The notes beneath the pieces are model-generated. The model was not told the DNA's origin. It saw only the letters and a program-made list of their open reading frames with translations, and searched no databases. Made by a program: the position numbers and the translations under genes. Of a stretch of 64,000 bases of DNA, positions 34,886 through 43,052 are shown piece after piece; the first letter of the stretch is position 1, and the number at the start of each line of letters is the position of its first letter. The stretch is from Bacteroidales bacterium. GTDB lineage: Bacteria > Bacteroidota > Bacteroidia > Bacteroidales > F082. The DNA is taken from NCBI GenBank assembly GCA_017466405.1, contig JAFTUF010000012.1, positions 1 to 64,000 of the forward strand. The letters run 5' to 3'.

Positions 34886-34984
34886 AAATATAAATCGATT
34901 TGAAAAAGTTAAAAATTGTTAAAAATACAACTGACTTGAACATAAGAGAAGAGCTTGTTGTTTAGACAGCAAAAATCAATATTT

Positions 34985-35566
34985 ATGAAAACATACGATT
35001 TATACGAACGTGCCATGGAGCCTGTCAGACATTGGTGGATGTACTTGATAATTGGCGTATTGGCTTTCATTTTAGGAGTGTTCATGTTGACAAATCCAGC
35101 CATCACCTACGAGATGATGACCTTGCTGTTAGGATTAGCATTGGTTGTCTTCGGTATCATCGAGATGATTGTAGGCATTTTCAGCAGGAACTTTTTCGTC
35201 TCACGAGCAGCTGTCATAATAGGAGCTGTGCTTAACATAGTGTTAGGCGTACTTCTCGCAGCTAACCCTGGCATCGCAGCTCTAACCCTACCACTCATCT
35301 TAGGAATGTGGATGCTTTATCAAAGTTTCATGATGATAAGCTATGCTGGCGATCTCAAAGGTTTCAAAGTCAAGGGTTATGGTCTCACTCTCTTCTGCGG
35401 AATAGTGCTGCTGGTACTCTCTGTACTCATACTGCTCCGACCTGTCACCATCGGTATGATGACCGTCGCAATCTACATCGCGCTTTCATTCATAATCTAC
35501 GGACTCTCAGAGATAGTATCAGCCTTCCGCTTGAAGTCGATACACCACATCGTGGAAGAAAGTTAA
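34985..35566 (+). CDS. HdeD family membrane protein (DUF308)
   Basis: 193 residues from the ATG at 34985; a start at 34955 would add ten residues without a hydrophobic or family match. Six membrane segments come as three DUF308 pairs, with WWMYLIIGVLAFILGVFML typical of the first. HdeD contributes to acid resistance in E. coli, but the molecular role is not known and many bacteria carry paralogs. Ends at a strong hairpin terminator. Confidence 0.85.
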   Translation: MKTYDLYERAMEPVRHWWMYLIIGVLAFILGVFMLTNPAITYEMMTLLLGLALVVFGIIEMIVGIFSRNFFVSRAAVIIGAVLNIVLGVLLAANPGIAALTLPLILGMWMLYQSFMMISYAGDLKGFKVKGYGLTLFCGIVLLVLSVLILLRPVTIGMMTVAIYIALSFIIYGLSEIVSAFRLKSIHHIVEES

Positions 35567-35590
35567 AAACTCAGAACTTGAGAATCTCAG

Positions 35591-35626
35591 AAATTCAGAG
35601 CCTCGGAATAATGAGACTCTGAATTT
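35591..35626. terminator. Terminator hairpin built from CAGAG/CTGAG-type repeat sequence
   Basis: AAATTCAGAG (35591-35600) and CTCTGAATTT (35617-35626) pair around 16 bases and are followed by TTGAG. The preceding CAGAACTTGAGAATCTCAG is of the octamer-repeat type, so this terminator seems derived from those repeats. Confidence 0.75.
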
Positions 35627-35666
35627 TTGAGATAAACAACAGCTCCTCTTCTATTTATATGTTCTA

Positions 35667-36095
35667 CTAATTCTTCATTTTTTCAACCATCACTTCCTCG
35701 TATTTCACAAAGAGAGGATAATATACATTTATAATATTGTCAACAATTTTCTGAGCTGTATCGTCATCATAATGATGCGAGGTAACATTACGATCTTTTA
35801 TTGTATCCATCCAACGTTCATCATCGACAGCGCCTAATCTCAAACCATATCGTATCGCATCTCGAGGACCATATATTTCTGTAATACCTTGATATTCCGC
35901 ATAATCTTTCATAACTTTCCAAGCAAGTTCGTGAGAAAACTCGAAGCATTGTATCAGTCCTTCCCTAATAATATTGTATTGATGCTCCAAATAAAGTTTC
36001 TTTGAGACTATCTCAACCGCATCTGTAAGCTGCTTTAATGCACGATGGTAATTACTAAAACGCCGCATCCATCTGACATCTTTTTCTGTTTCCAT
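35667..36095 (-). CDS. HepT/HI0074-like HEPN protein without a visible MntA partner
   Basis: 142 residues, all-helical, matching the HI0074 nucleotidyltransferase substrate-binding family. It contains R102-x4-H107-x-Y109 (RNVTSHHYD), the motif of HepT toxins in MntA-HepT modules, where the nucleotidyltransferase MntA adds AMP to the tyrosine and blocks the HEPN RNase. No nucleotidyltransferase is present on either side: upstream is a 217-base spacer and downstream the HdeD gene on the other strand. It could be a solitary regulator, a remnant, or work with a partner elsewhere. Confidence 0.8.
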   Translation of the reverse strand: METEKDVRWMRRFSNYHRALKQLTDAVEIVSKKLYLEHQYNIIREGLIQCFEFSHELAWKVMKDYAEYQGITEIYGPRDAIRYGLRLGAVDDERWMDTIKDRNVTSHHYDDDTAQKIVDNIINVYYPLFVKYEEVMVEKMKN

Positions 36096-36134
36096 AATTA
36101 TTTTGATTATTGGTTAAACGTAAATTATTTTCCA

Positions 36135-36142
36135 CAAAATTA
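36135..36142 (-). promoter_or_regulatory. -7 promoter element for the HepT-like gene
   Basis: TAATTTTG on the minus strand, 39 bases upstream of the start at 36095. Confidence 0.45.
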
Positions 36143-36243
36143 CAACAGAATAAAATATTAAGCAAGAGAAAAAAACATAAAAAATATTAACATAACCAAA
36201 TCATAACTTATTATCGCAGAACAAAAACAGGAATTCTACAAAT

Positions 36244-36277
36244 CAAAAAAGGAGCTACTTCAATCCGTAGTAGCTCC
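36244..36277 (-). terminator. Rho-independent terminator of the C25 protease gene
   Basis: On the minus strand GGAGCTACT (36277-36269) pairs with AGTAGCTCC (36259-36251) and is followed by a six-T run (36250-36245). It lies about 35 bases after the protease stop. Confidence 0.8.
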
Positions 36278-36312
36278 CTTACCTTTAGACTTTAGTCTTT
36301 AGTCATCAATTG

Positions 36313-39300
36313 TTAATTCTTAATCACCTTCACGACATTTCCATCAACATTGAAGAAATAAACTCCAGGGACATAGTCGGAAATATTTATCTCTACATTA
36401 TCAGTGTTGACTTCAATTTCATCTATCAATAATCCCATGACATTATAAATCTTCACCACTGATGAATTGCTGCCGTTTAAAACCTTGACAAAATCTTTTG
36501 TTGGATTAGGATATACTTCTACTCTATTTTCGACTATTGTTTCAACATCTAAGATTACTGTCGTTGGAGGGAACTTGATGTTATCCAAGAAAGCGCAGTC
36601 CAAGCCATTCGAAACAGAATAGTCTTTCGTATATGTCCATTCCAAAGTATGCTCGCCTGCTGTCAGACTGACTTTCTCTTCCGACCAATCGACTTCGCCA
36701 GACCATTCGCCTATCTCATCGCCATCGACAAAGAAAACCAAACCGTCATAACCGCTCTCCGACGACACCTTCTTGAAGAAACTCATCTCTGAGTCGGATT
36801 GTACGTCCAACACTATCTTAAGAGTTGCCTCACTCATATTATCGACTTCACCCGACTTCACAGAATATTGTCCCGCATAGACATTGTCAGTCGTAATCTC
36901 CCATGATGGATTTCCTTCCAACACCCAGTCGAATTTCGTGAAGTCGCCAGTCTCGAAATCTTCAGTGATATTGCCTGCTACCACATAACAAATCTCCTCA
37001 GCGATATAACTTCCTGAATAAGCGAAGACTTGTACCTCGTATGCTGCTCCAACAACAGCGCTCTCCGACAAAGTGAACGGCATACTTACCTCAGCTTCTG
37101 TTCCTGCTTCTATAACAGCAACATTGACCTGACTTTGGTCGAACATGACATCTTCAGAAGCGAAGACTACAAACGCCACATTCTCTGCCTTGCTGTTACC
37201 AACGTTAGCGAGTTTGAAATCTATAGTGGCATTCTCTCCAGGATTGAGTTCTGTCGATGAAGGAGGTGTCACAATCTCGAACTCAGGAGCGTTCAATGTG
37301 AGGCTGAATTTGCTTGTCCATGTGTCGGTGCCATCGCTGCAAGTGACAAAGAATCTGACATTAGTTCCGTCTGGCACGCTGTCGCAAACGGTGAAGGCAA
37401 ATGCGTCTTCGATAGTTATCTCTCCTTCAGCGTTGAGGTCACCTACCTCAGCGTCGGCATCGGTGATATTTACATATTGAGATGTCTCGCATGATAAGAC
37501 AGCCGTCACATTTCCAGCAGCGACACTTCCGAAGTTCTTAAACTTCATATCAATAGTCGCTGTTTCTTTATAATCGACTTGGTTGTTTGCATCGGCATCG
37601 TTGATGACATAACTGTCATACATAACGTAAGCCACATCGTTAGGCACTGATGTCATATCTAAGACAAGAGGGAAAGCGTTGAGACCTGTGATATAAAGTT
37701 TCAACTCGCCAACCGATGTAAGTCCGCCCTCGAAGCTAATCTCCGCTGCGCCATTCTCATCGGTGATGCCAAAGCCAAGGAGCTCTCCGTCTTTCACTAT
37801 GCTGCAACGGAATCCCTTTTGCGCGACATTATCTTCATCTTTCACAACGATCTCTGTCGATTGCATTCCTATGAAGAGCTGCTCATCATAATCGACGTTT
37901 GGATTGAAAGGCTCGTCTAACCAAGGTCTTACTGCCACGTCACCGAGGACGTTGAGGTCGTAGAAATTCCAGCGTAAAGCACCTTCCTCCCATTGACCAG
38001 GAGCGTTGACGAAAGGAGCAGTCTGACATTTGCCTTCAGAGAGATGCATTCCTAAGAACGGGATGCGTTCGTGATATTGAGCGTCGGTCATCTCGCGATG
38101 CAAGTGAGGAGCAGGACCTTCTGTCTGACCTTCGTTGAACCATCCGTAGCGTGAGTTGCCTATCGCAGCGACGGCGAAGTTCTGTATCGTCACCATTCTC
38201 TCCATGATGCAGTCGTCTTCGAAGGAACCGCAGACGCAGCCATGAGAATGGAAGAAGGTGTAGTTATGATCAACGCCATTGGCACCGCTGAAGTTATTAT
38301 CAGTGATGTCGCTGTTATACCACTCAGCGACGGTATTTGTATTAGCGTGACCTACGTGGTGAACATATTGAGTTCCATTGTTGATGGTGTTTCTCAACTG
38401 TGTAGGTCCCCAAGTTCCGTCTTCAGCATAATGACGTGTGAAGTTATAGTCTTCAGGGATTCCTATGGTGGTATATCCGTTGTCGTCGTGTTCGCCGATT
38501 AATAATTCCATGTAATCGCTGCCCCATGTCTCCGGATTATCGTAGAGCCATTCGCCTGCCAAGGTAACGTCTCTAAACTCACCCAACACAGGCTCGCGTT
38601 GATACTTCAAAGTCTTGTTAATCATATTAGCTTGCTTGCTAGCGTTGTTGAACGACATACGAGCGATGCCTATCTCAGGAAGCAAGTCGTCTTCGCCAAT
38701 CTCGCCCCATCTGTTGTTGCCGTTGTCGTTCCATGTTCCGTCCAAAGCTGAGAAATAAAGGTCGGCAGGAATGTTGTTGTCTTCATGGTCGCTGCTGGAG
38801 TCAACATAGCAATAGAATCCGCGATAAGGAACGATGTTGACGTCGCCGCCGAGAAGTACCATAATGATACCGTTGTTGGTATATTCATTAATAATATAGT
38901 TACGAATCTTCTCCGGGTTGTCGCTTCCTTCTGTAGAAGAATAAATCTCATCAGTAGTAACGATTTCATTACGTACGCCTATGCTCTCATAATATTCTAC
39001 ATACTCATCGAAGCCAGCCACATAGTCGGCGCCGGTGATGATAAGCATATCATAACCCGATACGTTTTTGCCTCTTGTCTTGTAAGAATCAATCATCTCC
39101 GGGTTATCAGCCAGCGACTTAACTCTCTCATTAACAGAAGCTGTGTTCCATAACATGGCGGAGTTGTCTTTCTTCGCAGATGTGAGTTTCACCTTGACGG
39201 TGGCTGTCTTGGCATACATCAACTTGCCCGATGAAGGCATATATTTCACAGGAGTGAAAGAAGTGAAAGCGAAGGCATGACCGTTGAGATAATGCGTTGT

Positions 39301-39690
39301 CAACTCGCCGTGACATTCTGCAGGATAGAATGATTTTGAAGAATATACATCTTCGTTTTTCATAAACTGCTTACGTTCCGGTTTGGAATAAGGTCGCGAT
39401 GCCTGATAAGGAAACAGCTGTTTCTCTACGCTTATCTCTTCAAAATCGGAAAGAACCACCTCGACCGACTCAGCCTCTGAACCGTAAGGAAGCAAGAGAC
39501 TCACAGCCTTATATGGCAACGAAGGATTACCTTCTACGGCAGTCTGCATACAACCAGCCAACTGCACCTGATTATACGATTGAATCTCTGTCACGACAGG
39601 ATTATCAAAAAAATAAGTTTGTTCGACAACCTGAGCTGATACAAACAAACTTACGAATGTTAAAAATAGTAAAGATGTTAATTTTTTCAT
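36313..39690 (-). CDS. Gingipain-like C25 cysteine protease with T9SS sorting domain
   Basis: 1125 residues. Signal peptide 1-19, then a C25 propeptide-like region (20-200) and the caspase-like catalytic domain (about 210-560). H448 in VGHANTN and C485 in HGCVCGSF align with the catalytic His and Cys of Arg-gingipain, and GGDVNIVPYRG is conserved. Middle Ig/CARDB-like repeats (690-910) and a jelly-roll-like stretch (about 930-1040) follow. The last 70 residues begin YPNPTKDFVKV and end in a type A T9SS sorting domain, so the protein crosses the outer membrane and is anchored or released there. The gene stands alone, with its own -7 element and terminator. No other T9SS gene is in the window. 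Confidence 0.9.
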   Translation of the reverse strand: MKKLTSLLFLTFVSLFVSAQVVEQTYFFDNPVVTEIQSYNQVQLAGCMQTAVEGNPSLPYKAVSLLLPYGSEAESVEVVLSDFEEISVEKQLFPYQASRPYSKPERKQFMKNEDVYSSKSFYPAECHGELTTHYLNGHAFAFTSFTPVKYMPSSGKLMYAKTATVKVKLTSAKKDNSAMLWNTASVNERVKSLADNPEMIDSYKTRGKNVSGYDMLIITGADYVAGFDEYVEYYESIGVRNEIVTTDEIYSSTEGSDNPEKIRNYIINEYTNNGIIMVLLGGDVNIVPYRGFYCYVDSSSDHEDNNIPADLYFSALDGTWNDNGNNRWGEIGEDDLLPEIGIARMSFNNASKQANMINKTLKYQREPVLGEFRDVTLAGEWLYDNPETWGSDYMELLIGEHDDNGYTTIGIPEDYNFTRHYAEDGTWGPTQLRNTINNGTQYVHHVGHANTNTVAEWYNSDITDNNFSGANGVDHNYTFFHSHGCVCGSFEDDCIMERMVTIQNFAVAAIGNSRYGWFNEGQTEGPAPHLHREMTDAQYHERIPFLGMHLSEGKCQTAPFVNAPGQWEEGALRWNFYDLNVLGDVAVRPWLDEPFNPNVDYDEQLFIGMQSTEIVVKDEDNVAQKGFRCSIVKDGELLGFGITDENGAAEISFEGGLTSVGELKLYITGLNAFPLVLDMTSVPNDVAYVMYDSYVINDADANNQVDYKETATIDMKFKNFGSVAAGNVTAVLSCETSQYVNITDADAEVGDLNAEGEITIEDAFAFTVCDSVPDGTNVRFFVTCSDGTDTWTSKFSLTLNAPEFEIVTPPSSTELNPGENATIDFKLANVGNSKAENVAFVVFASEDVMFDQSQVNVAVIEAGTEAEVSMPFTLSESAVVGAAYEVQVFAYSGSYIAEEICYVVAGNITEDFETGDFTKFDWVLEGNPSWEITTDNVYAGQYSVKSGEVDNMSEATLKIVLDVQSDSEMSFFKKVSSESGYDGLVFFVDGDEIGEWSGEVDWSEEKVSLTAGEHTLEWTYTKDYSVSNGLDCAFLDNIKFPPTTVILDVETIVENRVEVYPNPTKDFVKVLNGSNSSVVKIYNVMGLLIDEIEVNTDNVEINISDYVPGVYFFNVDGNVVKVIKN

Positions 39691-39727
39691 ATCGTTATCT
39701 TTGAAGTTTAAACATTAATTTACTCGC

Positions 39728-39735
39728 CAAAGATA
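39728..39735 (-). promoter_or_regulatory. -7 promoter element for the C25 protease gene
   Basis: TATCTTTG on the minus strand, 37 bases upstream of the start at 39690. Confidence 0.6.
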
Positions 39736-39745
39736 AGATTTTATT

Positions 39746-39979
39746 TTAATGTCCTAAAAGATTTCGAGTGTTTTTTTTATCATTTGCCGGCAACGGTATA
39801 ACCGAGGCAACTATAATACATACCATGAGATATTTGTTTGGTTTATGATTATGCTTTTTGAAGTATGTCACGTCATCGAAATACAAATGCTCCTCATGAT
39901 TATCTTGAGCGTATGACGATGACACACATGATATGACTAACAGTAAAATTATGTATTGAATATTTCTCAAATCTTTCAT
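39746..39979 (-). CDS. Small putative secreted or membrane protein, unknown
   Basis: 77 residues. A plausible signal peptide (YIILLLVISCVSSSYA|QDN) is followed by a short charged segment and a second hydrophobic stretch (YLMVCIIVASVIPLP). A good -7 element lies 25 bases upstream, which supports expression. There is a run of eight T on the plus strand (39771-39778) within its 3' part, so a frameshift or a decayed gene is possible. I recognise no family. Confidence 0.5.
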   Translation of the reverse strand: MKDLRNIQYIILLLVISCVSSSYAQDNHEEHLYFDDVTYFKKHNHKPNKYLMVCIIVASVIPLPANDKKNTRNLLGH

Positions 39980-40003
39980 GGCTTATTTCAATTTCAGCAG
40001 CCA

Positions 40004-40011
40004 CAAAGATA
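40004..40011 (-). promoter_or_regulatory. -7 promoter element for the small gene at 39746-39979
   Basis: TATCTTTG on the minus strand, 25 bases upstream of its start codon. Confidence 0.55.
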
Positions 40012-40020
40012 ATGATTTTA

Positions 40021-40160
40021 GTTTAGGGTAGAGAGTTTAGAGTAGTTAAAAGTCGAATATCTAAAGATGAAAGTCTAAAGGTGAAGATAATCAATAAACT
40101 TGTCAACTACAAACTCTAAACTTCAAAACTACTCTACACTCTAAACTATAAACTCTACAC
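40021..40160. repeat. GTTTAGAGTAG / CTCTAAACT-type repeats, partly inverted
   Basis: GAGAGTTTAGAGTAGT near 40031 faces ACTACTCTACACTCTAAACT near 40129, with AAACTCTAAACTTC and AAACTATAAACTCT units between. It fills the spacer next to the antiporter stop codon. The same A/T-rich unit type recurs at 49962-50085 and 58880-59003. Confidence 0.7.
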
Positions 40161-40161
40161 T

Positions 40162-41619
40162 TTACTTCTCCCAATGGAAAGGTTGAATCTGAGCGTCTTT
40201 ATCTTGCCATGACGGTTTCCGCAGCGCGTATATTATGAACGGTACTGCCACGAAGACGATGCATCCGCCGAACATCACGCCGAACCACACAGCATTGCTT
40301 CCCGTTGCGATTTGACTTGGCGGTATGAAACTTAAGACGAAAGCGAGTAAAGAACCTGCGAAACCGAGTCCTGATATCACCCACATCAGGAAGTTGCCTT
40401 TCTTGCCTATTCTGAATGAACGCTCAGCGTCTTTCATGCTGTAGCGTAGATAGATGGCCGCTGCGAACATCAAGAGGTACATTATGAGATATAGTAACAC
40501 TGTCATCTGCGACAAGATCTGATAGAAACTCTGCACCGATGGCATCACCACGAAGAGAAGACTTAAGATGGTGACGATGACACCTTGTATTATCAAGATG
40601 TTGCTTTGTACGCCGAGTTTGTTGGTCTTCTGGAAGAAAGGAGGAAGATAGCCCGCCTTACCCACTACGAGCAGACCTTTGGAAGGACCCGACACCCATG
40701 TAAGAACGCCGGCGAGGACGCCGAAAGCGAGAGCTACCGCTATGACAGGCGACAGCCATGAGGCGTTGATGTATTTGAAGTAGTTGTCGAATCCGATGAG
40801 GAGACTCTGCGTAAGGTTGATGTTATCCTTAGGGATGATGAAACCGAGCGAATATGTGCCGAGTACGAAGATAAGCACCGTGATGGCAGCGCCGATGAAG
40901 ACAGCTCGCGGGTAGCTCTTGCTCGGGTTGTCCATCTCCTTGACGTGGACGCCGGTCATCTCCATACCTGCGTAGAAGAGGAAGATACCCGATGCGAGGA
41001 CGAGGTTATCTAACTTAGCAAGGTCGGGGAGGAAACTGCCGCTGAGGTCCATCTGTATCTTGCCGCCGGTCGCGACGTAATATATTCCAAGGAGTATCAA
41101 CAGACCGGCGGGGATGATTGTTCCTATCATACCGCCAATCTTAGAGATCTTTCCAACCCAGCCAAGACCTTTCATAGCGATGAAAGTGGCAAGCCAGTAA
41201 ATCACGAGAACAACGATCAAGGTGTAAATTCTGTTGTTGGCCATCGCCATGTCGGCGGTAGGGTTCATGCCGATGAAAGCCAGCGACACCGCGCCGAAGG
41301 TGAGGATGGTAGGATACCAGATGGTGTTTTGGAACCACTGCAGCCATATCGCAAGGAAACCGAGACGTTTGCCGAAGGCCTCGCCCACCCAACGGAAGAC
41401 ACCGCCTTCTTTGTTAGAAAACATAGAAGCCAACTCCGCCGCCACCAATGAGGTAGGGATAAGAAACACTATGGCGGCAAAAAGATAGTAAAACGCCGAA
41501 CTGAGTCCATACTCAGCCTCGGCAGGAAGTCCGCGCAACGACACCACCGCCGTCACGTTCATGATAGCTATAGTGAAGACACTTAGCTTAGCGATAGATT
41601 TTGTTTTGTTTGAATCCAT
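40162..41619 (-). CDS. APC-family amino acid antiporter, GadC-like
   Basis: 485 residues with about twelve membrane segments. The first helices read FTIAIMNVTAVVSLRGLP, the signature of the glutamate:GABA antiporter (GadC) group of the APC superfamily, and EMTGVHVKEMDNPSKSYPRA is conserved in the middle. GadC exchanges glutamate for GABA in acid resistance. No glutamate decarboxylase gene is nearby, so another amino acid pair remains possible. No clear -7 element is seen upstream; the spacer there is filled by repeats. Confidence 0.85.
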   Translation of the reverse strand: MDSNKTKSIAKLSVFTIAIMNVTAVVSLRGLPAEAEYGLSSAFYYLFAAIVFLIPTSLVAAELASMFSNKEGGVFRWVGEAFGKRLGFLAIWLQWFQNTIWYPTILTFGAVSLAFIGMNPTADMAMANNRIYTLIVVLVIYWLATFIAMKGLGWVGKISKIGGMIGTIIPAGLLILLGIYYVATGGKIQMDLSGSFLPDLAKLDNLVLASGIFLFYAGMEMTGVHVKEMDNPSKSYPRAVFIGAAITVLIFVLGTYSLGFIIPKDNINLTQSLLIGFDNYFKYINASWLSPVIAVALAFGVLAGVLTWVSGPSKGLLVVGKAGYLPPFFQKTNKLGVQSNILIIQGVIVTILSLLFVVMPSVQSFYQILSQMTVLLYLIMYLLMFAAAIYLRYSMKDAERSFRIGKKGNFLMWVISGLGFAGSLLAFVLSFIPPSQIATGSNAVWFGVMFGGCIVFVAVPFIIYALRKPSWQDKDAQIQPFHWEK

Positions 41620-41670
41620 AAGCTTTATATTTTTTCCTCACAGAAACAACAACAGATGGAAAAAGTTCAA

Positions 41671-41757
41671 AATGGGAACGGAGGACGGGGAGCGGGGAAT
41701 GGGGACGGGGAATGGGGACGGGGACTGGGGACGGGGAATGGGGACGGGAGCGGGGAG
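41671..41757. repeat. Hexamer tandem repeat (GGGGAC/GGGGAA units)
   Basis: About fourteen degenerate units alternating GGGGAC, GGGGAA and TGGGGAC types in the spacer between the divergent antiporter and hpt genes. Same family as 25400-25462 and 30106-30177. Confidence 0.9.
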
Positions 41758-41789
41758 TCTGTTGTCTGTTGACCGTTGTCTGTTGTCAT
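41758..41789. repeat. Heptamer repeat (CTGTTGT/CTGTTGA units), intergenic
   Basis: Four units directly abut the hexamer block. Orientation is the stop-containing strand relative to the downstream hpt gene. Confidence 0.8.
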
Positions 41790-41790
41790 T

Positions 41791-41812
41791 AAAAAATACC
41801 GAAGTATTTTTT
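41791..41812. terminator. Short A/T hairpin
   Basis: AAAAAATAC and GTATTTTTT pair perfectly around CGAA. It follows the repeat block and precedes the hpt promoter, and may end readthrough. Confidence 0.5.
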
Positions 41813-41832
41813 AATACAATAGATTAAATTCG

Positions 41833-41840
41833 TATATTTG
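41833..41840 (+). promoter_or_regulatory. -7 promoter element for the hpt-adk-malQ unit
   Basis: TATATTTG followed by CGTTCG, 40 bases upstream of the hpt ATG. Confidence 0.6.
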
Positions 41841-41880
41841 CGTTCGATATTATTTTATTTTAAATTCAATAAAAATAGAT

Positions 41881-42417
41881 ATGGACACTATAAAAGTGCT
41901 TGATAAAGAGTTCAAACTTTATATACCTCAGGAAGATATAGAAACCGTCATTAAAGACATGGCAAATCAGATAAATGAAGAATACAAAGACAAGAATCCT
42001 TTGTTTCTCGTGATGCTCAACGGAGCTTTCATGTTTGCCTCACAACTTTTCAAAGAACTCACTATCGATTGTGAGACTTCTTTCGTCAAATATTCTACCT
42101 ACGACGGAACACAAAGCACTTGCGAAGTGAAAGAACTCATCGGACTCAACTCCTCCTTGGAAGGTCGCGATGTAGTTATCGTTGAAGACATCATCGACTC
42201 AGGCTTCACCATGAAATGCCTCCTCGAGAAACTTCATTCCATGAAAGTGTCGAGCGTCAAAATCGCCACCATGTTATTCAAACCTAACGCATTCAAATTC
42301 GACTATAAGATCGACTACATCGGAATGAACATAGGCAACGAATTCATCGTCGGCTACGGTCTCGACTACAATCAACATGGAAGAAACTATGGCTCAATTT
42401 ATAAGGTCATAGAATAA
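41881..42417 (+). CDS. hpt: Hypoxanthine phosphoribosyltransferase
   Basis: 178 residues. The PRPP-binding loop is VVIVEDIIDSG, with FVKYSTYDGT earlier and FIVGYGLDYN near the C-terminus. It salvages hypoxanthine or guanine to IMP or GMP using PRPP. It is followed after 31 bases by adk, a sensible purine-salvage pairing. Confidence 0.93.
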   Translation: MDTIKVLDKEFKLYIPQEDIETVIKDMANQINEEYKDKNPLFLVMLNGAFMFASQLFKELTIDCETSFVKYSTYDGTQSTCEVKELIGLNSSLEGRDVVIVEDIIDSGFTMKCLLEKLHSMKVSSVKIATMLFKPNAFKFDYKIDYIGMNIGNEFIVGYGLDYNQHGRNYGSIYKVIE

Positions 42418-42448
42418 TGAAATATCTAATCGTTAATTTTTACTAAAA

Positions 42449-43021
42449 ATGCTAAACATAATAATTTTCGGACCTCCTGGTGCCGGCAAAGGAACTCAAT
42501 CGACTTTCATCAAAGAACGCTACGACTTAACATATATCTCCACAGGTCAGATATTGCGTCAGGAGATGGCAGCCGGAACAGAGATTGGTCTGCATGTGAA
42601 GGAAATCATCAACAAAGGCGGCCTCGCCTCCGATGAAATCGTCACCTCTATCATAGAGAAATTCATCGTCAACCATCGCGACTCCAAAGGATTCCTCTTC
42701 GACGGCTTCCCAAGAACGACACAACAGGCTATAATCCTCGACGAACTCTTCAAGAAATATGATATGAAATTAGACGGCGTGCTCAGCTTAGAAGTACCAG
42801 AAGAGATGCTCATCGAAAGAATGCTTAAACGCGGATTGACAAGCGGTCGCGACGACGATAATATCGAATCGATACATTACAGATTCATAGAATATAACAC
42901 AAAAACTAAACCCGTCCTCGATTATTACCAAAACAAAAACATACTCCATGACGTTAATGGAATCGGCGAAATTGAAGACATCTTCGCTAACATCTGCAAG
43001 ATAATCGACAGCATCGCCTGA
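42449..43021 (+). CDS. adk: Adenylate kinase
   Basis: 190 residues, the short form with a reduced lid. Walker A is GPPGAGKGTQ (residues 8-17), with DGFPRTTQQA for AMP binding and ERMLKRGLTSGRDDDN in the lid region. It interconverts ATP plus AMP with two ADP. Follows hpt. Confidence 0.95.
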   Translation: MLNIIIFGPPGAGKGTQSTFIKERYDLTYISTGQILRQEMAAGTEIGLHVKEIINKGGLASDEIVTSIIEKFIVNHRDSKGFLFDGFPRTTQQAIILDELFKKYDMKLDGVLSLEVPEEMLIERMLKRGLTSGRDDDNIESIHYRFIEYNTKTKPVLDYYQNKNILHDVNGIGEIEDIFANICKIIDSIA

Positions 43022-43052
43022 GTTTTTGGTTTTTAATTAATAATCGAGATTT

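Noticed and set aside
41671..41789. CRISPR array
   Set aside because: Units are six or seven bases with no spacers, and no cas gene is present.
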